Below are positions 1-5,478 of a DNA stretch of 8,196 bases, piece by piece (the stretch's first letter is position 1; each line of letters begins with the position of its first letter). The DNA lies in contig CAYGDT010000063.1 in assembly GCA_964348745.1 (NCBI GenBank), positions 1 through 8,196 of the forward strand. The letters are read 5' to 3'. Under the pieces are notes generated by a model. It ran no database searches and was not told the DNA's origin. It worked only from the letters and a program-made list of their open reading frames with translations. The position numbers and the translations under genes are program-made. The DNA is from CAYGDT01 sp964348745. GTDB lineage: Bacteria; Patescibacteriota; Gracilibacteria; Peribacterales; Peribacteraceae.

Positions 1-79
1 ATGCTATACTACGTATATGATCGCCATGGAGACCCTGATGGAAGGAAGACAAAATCAGAAAGTATGTCACTAACACACT

Positions 80-835
80 ATGAAATCTGAATTGCAGAAA
101 CTAGGCTTAACCGATGAAGAGATAGGGGTATATCTCGCTTGTCTGGAAATCAACGGTGGCCCGGTATCGGTGATCGCACGCAAGGCAGGTGTGCATCGTG
201 TCAGTTGTTACCACACGATTGAAAATCTTCTGAAGAAAAAACTCTTAAGTGAGTATAATAGAAACGGTGTGAAGTGTTTTGTGCCCGAGTCTCCGGAGAA
301 ACTCGAAGAACTTGCAATGGAGCGCGTCTATCTTGCGAAGTCGATTATCCCGCAATTAAAAAGTCTCGCTTCTGTCTCGGGGTTTCGACCGCGTATCCGC
401 TTCTACGAAGGTATGGATGGCATCGAGCGTGTCATCAATGAATCGCTTTCTTCAGAAAGCGAAATTCTCAGCTATACAAACCTGCAACAGGTGCTGACTG
501 CAATTCCCGTATTCTTTAAAGACTACACGAACAAGAGGCTAAAGAAGGGGATTAAGATTCGTTACCTCTCGCCAAATACAGTTGAAAGTGTGCGCGCTAT
601 CGACCCATTTCTTCCAAAAGACTACGATGAAAATCTGATCGAAATTCTGCTCGTCAATAAAGATCAATTCCCGTTTGAAAACGATGTTCTCATCTTCGGA
701 GACGCAGTCGGCATCGTCTCCCTGAATCCCGATGAATTGCTCGGCATCATCGTCGAAAGTCCCACCTTTGCAAAGACGATGAAAGCTGTGTTCGATCTAG
801 CGTGGCTTGGAGCTACTGCTTTCGTGGCGAAGTAA
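80..835 (+). CDS. TrmB-family transcriptional regulator
   Basis: A 251-residue protein with the layout of the TrmB family, probably a DNA-binding regulator responding to a small ligand. Residues 1-70 form a winged helix: it opens with LGLTDEEIGVYLACL, followed by a helix-turn-helix around 27-52 (PVSVIARKAGVHR, then the recognition helix) and a wing ending near 69. Residues 72-98 look like a helical linker. Residues 103-251 match the C-terminal TrmB-type region, starting with RIRFYEGMDGIERV and including the strand pair DVLIFGDAVGIVS at 202-214. The start is the first ATG in frame; no Shine-Dalgarno sequence precedes it. A TATACT box at 5-10 is a possible -10, but the upstream region is cut by the window edge. 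The gene is convergent with the next one, with only 32 bases between and no convincing terminator. The ligand and target genes cannot be read from the sequence. Confidence 0.85.
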   Translation: MKSELQKLGLTDEEIGVYLACLEINGGPVSVIARKAGVHRVSCYHTIENLLKKKLLSEYNRNGVKCFVPESPEKLEELAMERVYLAKSIIPQLKSLASVSGFRPRIRFYEGMDGIERVINESLSSESEILSYTNLQQVLTAIPVFFKDYTNKRLKKGIKIRYLSPNTVESVRAIDPFLPKDYDENLIEILLVNKDQFPFENDVLIFGDAVGIVSLNPDELLGIIVESPTFAKTMKAVFDLAWLGATAFVAK

Positions 836-867
836 GTCATAAATTCTACGCTTAGTAGTTTACTGTT

Positions 868-1485
868 TCATCTCATCAAACCCTTCAAATCCTCACCGTA
901 TAGACTCCCTTTAGAGTTGAATATTAATTGGAGAACTGCTTCTGTGAATAATGATTCTCGCACTTCGCCATCAGGATCAAGTGAGTAATGCATTCTATGC
1001 TCAATAACTATCTTCGATTGTTCGATGATTCCGCGTGTCATAAGGTCGTCGACGATTTCTCGTGCACGCTGCCCACCAATTCCAAACTCAACTCCCATTT
1101 CCACTGCTGCATCTCGAACACGCTGAGCTTGCTCTTCACGATAGAGTACTACGATGCTCTCACCTGCTGTTTGTGCCTGCTGAATTTTTATTCGAGCAAC
1201 AACACAACTGAGGTCCATGCGTGTTTTCACGAGTTCTTCTAGCACTCCGTTTATATGAAGTGTTTTTTCTATATCATCTTTTTCTAATGAATCAGAAATT
1301 AATAACTTGTGTGCGTGTAAAATTAGCATTCCTCTGGTTACTTGTTGCAATGCGCTGCGTACCTTGCCAAAGATTTCATCTAACGCGTCAGCAGCTACCG
1401 GGAATTTATCTGGATCGTTAAATGTGATCAGTTCATCAAATTCACTCGGTTCCGGACATGAATCAATTGGAGGTAATATGTGCAT
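868..1485 (-). CDS. Hypothetical protein, possible C-terminal winged helix
   Basis: I do not recognise this 205-residue protein. It is acidic at the N-terminus (residues 1-30, several Asp/Glu/Pro) and then mostly helical, with no signal peptide, membrane segment or cysteine motif. Residues 108-170 look like a winged helix: two helices (YREEQAQRVRDAAVEMG and GGQRAREIVDDLMTRG), then GIIEQ and a strand-turn-strand ending in HYSLDPDG. This resembles the 'helix, then glycine-isoleucine, then wing' pattern of many small DNA-binding proteins, so a regulatory role is possible but inferred. The frame is open up to an ATG at 1512, but a TATACA -10-like box (1503-1508) overlaps that start, so I prefer the ATG at 1485. 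An in-frame GTG at 1494 lies 8 bases after the box and would give a leaderless start. It is isolated from clear partners. Confidence 0.65.
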   Translation of the reverse strand: MHILPPIDSCPEPSEFDELITFNDPDKFPVAADALDEIFGKVRSALQQVTRGMLILHAHKLLISDSLEKDDIEKTLHINGVLEELVKTRMDLSCVVARIKIQQAQTAGESIVVLYREEQAQRVRDAAVEMGVEFGIGGQRAREIVDDLMTRGIIEQSKIVIEHRMHYSLDPDGEVRESLFTEAVLQLIFNSKGSLYGEDLKGLMR

Positions 1486-1581
1486 AGTTGACACAGTAAC
1501 TATGTATAGCAAAATATCAAATAATGCTTACAGAAATGAAGGAAATAGAGGCTAAATCCTGTGTGAGTAATTGAAAGCATT

Positions 1582-1663
1582 CCCTCTCCCTATGGGAGAG
1601 GGGCAGGGAGAGGGGCTTCCTTGCTCGTACCCCCTCCCCCATCCCCCTCCCACAGGGAGGGGG
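1582..1663. repeat. Inverted pair of 34-base CCCTCTCCC-type palindromic units
   Basis: Positions 1582-1615 and 1630-1663 are inverted copies of each other over 34 bases with a few substitutions, separated by 14 bases. Each copy is itself partly palindromic: the first begins CCCTCTCCC-TAT-GGGAGAGGG. The layout resembles paired REP elements (BIME-like). No T-run follows on either strand, so it does not look like an intrinsic terminator. It lies in the 315-base gap between the hypothetical gene at 868-1485 and the winged-helix gene, where I see no coding sequence. Confidence 0.75.
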
Positions 1664-1696
1664 TAATTCGCTTAAAAGGAAAGAGAGCCCGTGAGA

Positions 1697-1749
1697 CCTG
1701 CCTGCTCCTCGAGTCTGAGCGACCTCGGAGTCGAAGACCGGCAGGCAGG
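1697..1749. repeat. Hairpin repeat with 9-base arms CCTGCCTGC/GCAGGCAGG
   Basis: A perfect 9-base inverted repeat (1697-1705 with 1741-1749) encloses 35 bases. The interior can add a CTCC/GGAG pairing (1705-1708 with 1727-1730) and holds two similar segments, CCTCGAGTC and CCTCGGAGTC. It is the second palindromic structure in the same gene-free gap, downstream of the winged-helix gene. No T-run follows it directly on either strand. The remaining 51 bases up to 1800 show nothing I can name. Confidence 0.6.
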
Positions 1750-1800
1750 AACCACGAATTATGCATTTACCCTTTATGCCACAAAAATTATCGTCCTTAT

Positions 1801-2172
1801 CTAACTCTGATCAGTGTAGACTTCTCGGTAAGCCTTACCATTTGGCCATGAATAGTTCGGCCACTCATAGGGATTCAGTATATAACCCTCATTTTGCACA
1901 ACATCAATGCCATACCCTGTTCCTCGCAGTGACGAACGAACTCTATTTGCGAGTACACTAATGCGCTGCCTACGTGTTTCTGGTCTACCTCCTCCGTTTT
2001 CATTCATTGCTAACACATTTCTGGTTAGCGTTTCATGTAAGACTAGAGATCCTATCCCAGCACGAATCAATACTTGCAATAGCCGATACGGTTGTGTTCC
2101 CTCGGCAAATTTACAAATCTTATCTATTCGGGGAGTGCTAATACTATCGTTGCTTTCATCTGACATATGCAT
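1801..2172 (-). CDS. Small OmpR/PhoB-type winged-helix DNA-binding protein
   Basis: A 123-residue protein whose centre looks like a Trans_reg_C (OmpR/PhoB) winged helix. Helices lie around 29-37 and 43-56. The recognition helix is around 66-83 (TRRQRISVLANRVRSSL), followed by the wing hairpin IDVVQNEGYIL at 89-99, the usual 'I-x-V-x-x-x-GY-x-L' ending of this fold. There is no receiver domain; residues 1-25 are polar and the last 24 are rich in Trp, Tyr and Pro. An orphan DNA-binding domain like this could be a regulator without a classic phosphorylation input (inference). The frame has ATGs at 2172 and 2166; neither has a Shine-Dalgarno sequence. Only 14 bases separate the first from the end of tRNA-Arg on the same strand, so it is probably co-transcribed with the tRNA or driven from within it. 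Confidence 0.65.
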   Translation of the reverse strand: MHMSDESNDSISTPRIDKICKFAEGTQPYRLLQVLIRAGIGSLVLHETLTRNVLAMNENGGGRPETRRQRISVLANRVRSSLRGTGYGIDVVQNEGYILNPYEWPNYSWPNGKAYREVYTDQS

Positions 2173-2186
2173 TAGAAGTTTAATTC

Positions 2187-2263
2187 TGGTACCCCGGACA
2201 GGATTCGAACCTGTGGCCTAAAGCTTAGAAGGCTTTCGCTCTATCCAACTGAGCTACCGGGGC
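2187..2263 (-). tRNA. tRNA-Arg (anticodon TCT)
   Basis: The reverse strand folds as a full cloverleaf: acceptor GCCCCGG/CCGGGGT, D-arm GCTC/GAGC, anticodon stem AAAGC/GCTTT with loop CTTCTAA (anticodon TCT, reading AGA), five-base variable region AGGCC, and T-arm ACAGG-TTCGAAT-CCTGT. Discriminator A73 is followed by an encoded CCA at 2187-2189. The first acceptor pair is G1-U72, a wobble. A possible -10 (TAGTAT, about 16 bases upstream of the 5' end) is present, with no clear -35. Confidence 0.95.
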
Positions 2264-2315
2264 AAGATATTACTCAACCATACTACCCGAAGATGTAAAT
2301 GACAGAGTGACTCGT

Positions 2316-2349
2316 CCGCCGTAGTCCCACGACTGCGGGACGCAGGCGG
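2316..2349. repeat. GTAG-type hairpin repeat, copy 1
   Basis: Two stacked stems: outer CCGCC/GGCGG (2316-2320 with 2345-2349) and inner GTCCC/GGGAC (2324-2328 with 2337-2341), separated by an internal loop of GTA facing GCA, with an 8-base apical loop. The same architecture recurs at 7642-7672 with different stem sequences. It sits in the 195-base spacer between the divergent tRNA-Arg and pyrH. No T-run follows on either strand, so it is not an obvious terminator. Confidence 0.7.
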
Positions 2350-2423
2350 GCCGGGGCATTAAAGAAGAATTTCACTTATTATAGCATTGATTACGATTTG
2401 GCTGAAGCCCGTCGCTAAGAGGC

Positions 2424-2451
2424 TTGCATCAGGCTAAAAAATCCCTAAGAT
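2424..2451 (+). promoter_or_regulatory. Candidate promoter for pyrH, possibly leaderless
   Basis: TTGCAT (2424-2429), a 16-base spacer and TAAGAT (2446-2451) end 7 bases before the pyrH ATG, so initiation would fall at or next to the start codon. No Shine-Dalgarno sequence is present. Both boxes are only moderate matches to the sigma-70 consensus. An alternative -10, TACTAT at 2451-2456, is too close to the ATG. The -35 overlaps an imperfect stem-loop (2402-2409 with 2421-2432). Confidence 0.4.
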
Positions 2452-2458
2452 ACTATAG

Positions 2459-3166
2459 ATGAAAGGAAAACGCGTCATGATCAAGCTCTCCGGAGAGCTC
2501 TTTGCTCAGGAAGGCGGTTTTGGTTTAGATCATGATCGGTTGGAGAAGGTCGCAAGGAGCATTAAAGAAGTCGTCGAAGCGAAGTTCGAGGTTGCGATTG
2601 TTGTCGGTGGAGGAAACATCTGGAGGTTTCGGGATACGCAAGACAGTGGTATCGAGCGGACGGCGAGCGATGCGATCGGCATGCTTGCGACCATCATGAA
2701 TGGTGTGGGGTTGCAGTCGGCACTGGAATCAATCGGTACGTTCACGCGCGTATGTTCATCCATCGACATTCCTCAACTCGCTGAGCCCTACATTCGCAGA
2801 CGTGCGATTCGTCATCTGGAGAAGGGGAGAGTTGTCATCTGTGCCGGTGGAACAGGAAACCCGTACTTCACAACAGATAGCGCTGCCGCACTCCGTGCGT
2901 TGGAGTTACAGTGTGATCTGCTTCTGAAAGCAACCAACGTCGATGGCATCTACAACAAAGATCCTCATAAGTATAAGGATGCAAAGAAGTATGATCAGCT
3001 CACCTATCAGCAAGCGATTGAGCAGCATCTTAATGTGATGGATCAGGCTGCGTTCAGTTTGTGTATGGACCAGAAACTCCCGATTTGTGTTTTTCAGTTC
3101 GATAATAAAGGTTCCTTGCTGAAGGCTACCAAAGGTGAGAAAATCGGAACGCTCGTACATAACTAA
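2459..3166 (+). CDS. pyrH: UMP kinase
   Basis: Cytosolic uridylate kinase, phosphorylating UMP to UDP with ATP, the step leading to UTP and CTP. The 235-residue length is normal for the hexameric bacterial PyrH, an amino-acid-kinase fold unrelated to eukaryotic UMP/CMP kinase. Visible motifs: KLSGE (9-13), VVGGGNIWR (48-56), DAIGMLATIMNG (71-82, UMP and oligomer region), GGTGNPYFTTD (130-140, UMP-binding loop) and KATNVDGIYNKDP (157-169, nucleotide binding). All expected segments are present and nothing is truncated. The ATG is supported by the normal N-terminus of the family (a few residues before the KLSGE strand). It is the first gene of a rightward run and is followed 12 bases later by frr, a classic pyrH-frr pairing. 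tsf, often upstream in other bacteria, is not in the window. Confidence 0.97.
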   Translation: MKGKRVMIKLSGELFAQEGGFGLDHDRLEKVARSIKEVVEAKFEVAIVVGGGNIWRFRDTQDSGIERTASDAIGMLATIMNGVGLQSALESIGTFTRVCSSIDIPQLAEPYIRRRAIRHLEKGRVVICAGGTGNPYFTTDSAAALRALELQCDLLLKATNVDGIYNKDPHKYKDAKKYDQLTYQQAIEQHLNVMDQAAFSLCMDQKLPICVFQFDNKGSLLKATKGEKIGTLVHN

Positions 3167-3178
3167 CCAATTCTGATT

Positions 3179-3721
3179 ATGAAAGATGCCAGAATAGAAA
3201 TGCTTCAGAAAGAAGTCGAACGTATCATCAATCATCTTCATGCGGAGTTTGCAAAGTTACAAACGGGGCGTGCAAATGCATCGCTTGTTGAGAGCATTCA
3301 AGTAGACGCCTACGGGCAGAACCAGCCGCTGAAGGCAGTTGCAGGCATCAGCGTGCAGGATGCACGTACGATTGTCATCCAACCATGGGATCGTGCGGTT
3401 ACACAAGCTGTTGAATCTGCTCTCAATAAAGCAGATTTAGGAACATCCGCCGTAAACGATGGTACGGTGATTCGCATTAATCTTCCGCCGATGACGCAGG
3501 AGCGCAGGCAGAAACTGACAAAGGTTGTCCAGCAACTTTCGGAGGAAGCAAAAATTTCTCTCCGTCAGCAGCGAGATAAGCTTCGTGAAGATATTAAAAA
3601 GGAGAAGGACGAAGATCTTCGGTATACACTTCTGGAAGAAATCGATCAGGTCTCGCAATCCGGCAATGAACAGATCGATACAATTAAAAAGAGCAAAGAG
3701 CAGGAAGTAATGACTGTGTAA
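3179..3721 (+). CDS. frr: Ribosome recycling factor
   Basis: RRF splits the post-termination ribosome with EF-G so that its subunits can be reused. At 180 residues it is close to the usual 185. The two domains are visible. Domain I is the three-helix bundle: residues 1-30 ending in the conserved QTGRANASLV (28-37), and 103-180 beginning LPPMTQERRQKLTK, rich in Lys/Glu and helical. Domain II is the beta domain between them (31-102), including QVDAYGQNQPLKAVAGI and NDGTVIRINLP. The ATG follows pyrH by 12 bases with no Shine-Dalgarno sequence, so translation may rely on coupling or on unstructured start-codon recognition. The gene is followed by a heptamer tandem repeat before purQ. Confidence 0.97.
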   Translation: MKDARIEMLQKEVERIINHLHAEFAKLQTGRANASLVESIQVDAYGQNQPLKAVAGISVQDARTIVIQPWDRAVTQAVESALNKADLGTSAVNDGTVIRINLPPMTQERRQKLTKVVQQLSEEAKISLRQQRDKLREDIKKEKDEDLRYTLLEEIDQVSQSGNEQIDTIKKSKEQEVMTV

Positions 3722-3724
3722 AAA

Positions 3725-3752
3725 GTGGATAGTGAATAGTGGATAGTGGATA
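3725..3752 (+). repeat. Four tandem GTGGATA heptamers
   Basis: GTGGATA at 3725-3731, GTGAATA at 3732-3738, then GTGGATA at 3739-3745 and 3746-3752. The array begins 3 bases after the frr stop and ends 8 bases before the purQ ATG, so it fills almost the whole intergenic gap. Each unit supplies a GTG, and the last one (3746) is in frame with purQ. On the transcript it is an unpaired-looking purine/U-rich leader. Confidence 0.8.
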
Positions 3753-3760
3753 ATGAGCAC

Positions 3761-5011
3761 ATGAAGAAGCCAAGGATCGCCATCGTTTCGTTTCCCGGAA
3801 ATAACGGTGACACCGAGAACCTTCGTGCATTCCGTCGAAATGACATGGATGCATTTGTGTTTCGCTGGAACGACTCCCGAGAAAAATTAGTAGATGTCGA
3901 CGGATACTTTATTGGAGCAGGCTTCACGTATGAAGATCGGGGACGTGCGGGAATGGTAGCGGGGAGAGATGCGTTGTTTACATTGCTGCACGAAGAAGCC
4001 TTGCGCGGTAAACCCGTGATCGGATGCTGCAATGGGGCGCAAGTACTTATCGAAAGCGGGTTGATACCGCTGGGCGACGGTCTACGCATGAGCCTTGCAC
4101 GTAATGCATACGAGCGAAATGGCAAAGTTGAAACGCCGGGATTTCTGAATGAATGGGTCTGGATGACCCGCACCTGCAAGCGGGGCAGGTGTGCGACAGG
4201 AAACTGGGATGGTGTCCTGCAGATTCCGATTGCGCACGGCGAAGGGCGGTTTACAACCAAAGATACTGACCTTTTGGCTGCACTCAAAGAAAATGACCAG
4301 TTGGCATTTTCATACTGCGATCCGGAAGGGAATAGTGCGACAAGTCCTCCTTACTGTCCGAACGGTTCAACACTCGGTATTGCCGGCATCTGTAATCCAG
4401 AAGGAAATGTTGTTGGACTGATGCCGCATCCTGAACGGACCACAAACGGCGATCCGTACATTCGTTCAATTGCACAGTGGATCGCAGAGCATCCGATGCA
4501 TACATCCGTGCGTTCGGATAGTTATGTTGACCGTACCATAGTAAGCCCTGTACTCAAGCAACGTGCACCGACGGGAATGGAAATCTTCATCGAAGCAATC
4601 ATTGTAAACAACGAGGAACGCACCGTCGAACAGGCGGCCAGACGAATTATTTCGGATATGAAACTCAAACAGATGAAGTATGTGAGCGCTCCTACCAAGG
4701 AGCCCGGAGAAATACTGTCGCATATTTCTCTGTTTAACCCCAACAAAGAAGTTGCATATATTCGCAGAGGATCAGCATTCACGTTATGGGACTCCACCCG
4801 AAAATCTGAAGTGCCTGCTCGGTCCGTACTGCAAGGCACGCTTGCACTTCTGCGACGCGACGAGCCACAGACTCCACCGGCAATGCTTGGAGCGTCATCG
4901 GAGATCGGTGTTTGCTACGTGTGCTCTGGAGCATCTTCGAGTGCTCTTCTACAGCAGCAAGTACTCAATATATTTGGGAATCCGCATTCGTCGATTCTTG
5001 AACTCCTGTGA
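3761..5011 (+). CDS. purQ: FGAM synthase glutaminase subunit PurQ with unassigned C-terminal extension
   Basis: Residues 1-245 are PurQ, the class I glutamine amidotransferase that feeds ammonia to PurL in step four of purine synthesis (FGAR to FGAM). It opens with IAIVSFPGNNGDTEN (7-21). The nucleophile motif is GCCNGAQ with the catalytic Cys at about residue 90. IPIAHGEGRF (155-164) and MPHPER (221-226, catalytic His223 and Glu225) complete the active site. PurQ usually ends near here, at about 220-270 residues, but this protein runs to 416. Residues 272-416 start at MEIFIEAIIV, then a helix, and end with EIGVCYVCSG plus a helix. I cannot assign this part; a PurS-like role is only a guess. 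I chose the ATG at 3761 because MKKPRIAIV fits the family N-terminus; a GTG at 3746 in the heptamer repeat is also in frame. The stop overlaps the next gene's GTG. Confidence 0.93.
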   Translation: MKKPRIAIVSFPGNNGDTENLRAFRRNDMDAFVFRWNDSREKLVDVDGYFIGAGFTYEDRGRAGMVAGRDALFTLLHEEALRGKPVIGCCNGAQVLIESGLIPLGDGLRMSLARNAYERNGKVETPGFLNEWVWMTRTCKRGRCATGNWDGVLQIPIAHGEGRFTTKDTDLLAALKENDQLAFSYCDPEGNSATSPPYCPNGSTLGIAGICNPEGNVVGLMPHPERTTNGDPYIRSIAQWIAEHPMHTSVRSDSYVDRTIVSPVLKQRAPTGMEIFIEAIIVNNEERTVEQAARRIISDMKLKQMKYVSAPTKEPGEILSHISLFNPNKEVAYIRRGSAFTLWDSTRKSEVPARSVLQGTLALLRRDEPQTPPAMLGASSEIGVCYVCSGASSSALLQQQVLNIFGNPHSSILELL

Positions 5012-5478
5012 AAGTTACCCAGCATCATCGAAGCATCATTCTCCTTGCGCACAACATTCGCTCGCTATGGAACGTAGGTTCATTTTTTCGCACAGCTGAC
5101 GCATTTGGAATAGAGCGCATCATACTGACTGGATACACGGCAACTCCACCGCGAAGGGAAATCAGTAAAACAGCTATAGGAGCGCAGGATTGGATTCCAT
5201 GGTCATTCGAGCGTGATCCGATCATTGCAATGATTGCGTTGAAAGAAATGGGTTACACAATCGTAGGCCTTGAGCTAACAGAGCGATCGCAGAATTTAAC
5301 AGATTATGTACCTGATAATAAGCTCTGTCTTGTCGTTGGCCATGAGGTTACGGGTGTGCCGAAAGAACTGCTTTCGATTTGCGATTCTGTGGTTGCAATT
5401 CCGATGTGCGGTAAAAAGGAGTCACTCAACGTTGCAGTTGCCGCAGGAATCGCTTTGCATCATCTGCGTTCCAGCTAA
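5008..5478 (+). CDS. SpoU/TrmH-family RNA 2'-O-methyltransferase
   Basis: A 156-residue SPOUT-class methyltransferase that transfers a methyl group from S-adenosylmethionine to a ribose 2'-OH in tRNA or rRNA. The three family motifs are in order. Motif 1 is NIRSLWNVGSFFRTAD (16-31), with Asn16 and Arg28 as the likely conserved catalytic and RNA-binding residues. Motif 2 is LVVGHEVTGVP (108-118). Motif 3 is IPMCGKKESLNVAVAAGI (131-148). Motifs 2 and 3 form the knotted cofactor site. There is no N-terminal substrate-binding domain, so it is the minimal form, closer in size to TrmL-like enzymes than to RlmB; the exact target nucleotide cannot be read. It starts with GTG, whose last two bases lie in the purQ TGA stop (4-base overlap), which points to translational coupling. 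Its TAA overlaps the convergent priA stop. Confidence 0.9.
   Translation: MKVTQHHRSIILLAHNIRSLWNVGSFFRTADAFGIERIILTGYTATPPRREISKTAIGAQDWIPWSFERDPIIAMIALKEMGYTIVGLELTERSQNLTDYVPDNKLCLVVGHEVTGVPKELLSICDSVVAIPMCGKKESLNVAVAAGIALHHLRSS

Noticed and set aside
17..73. An 18-codon ORF ending 7 bases before the TrmB-family gene, preceded by TATACT at 5-10
   Set aside because: Too short and without any recognisable attenuator or peptide signature; the window edge hides its context. A leader peptide remains possible but unsupported.
1582..1749. CRISPR array or intrinsic terminators in the repeat-rich gap
   Set aside because: No regular repeat-spacer pattern is present, the copies are inverted rather than direct, and no T-run follows the stems.
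1621..1851. A 76-codon plus-strand ORF across the repeat cluster
   Set aside because: It is made mostly of repeat sequence (proline and arginine runs), has no start signal and overlaps the end of the winged-helix gene.
3437..4287. Long minus-strand open frames opposite frr and purQ
   Set aside because: They are shadows of clearly identified genes, with low-complexity composition and no motifs.
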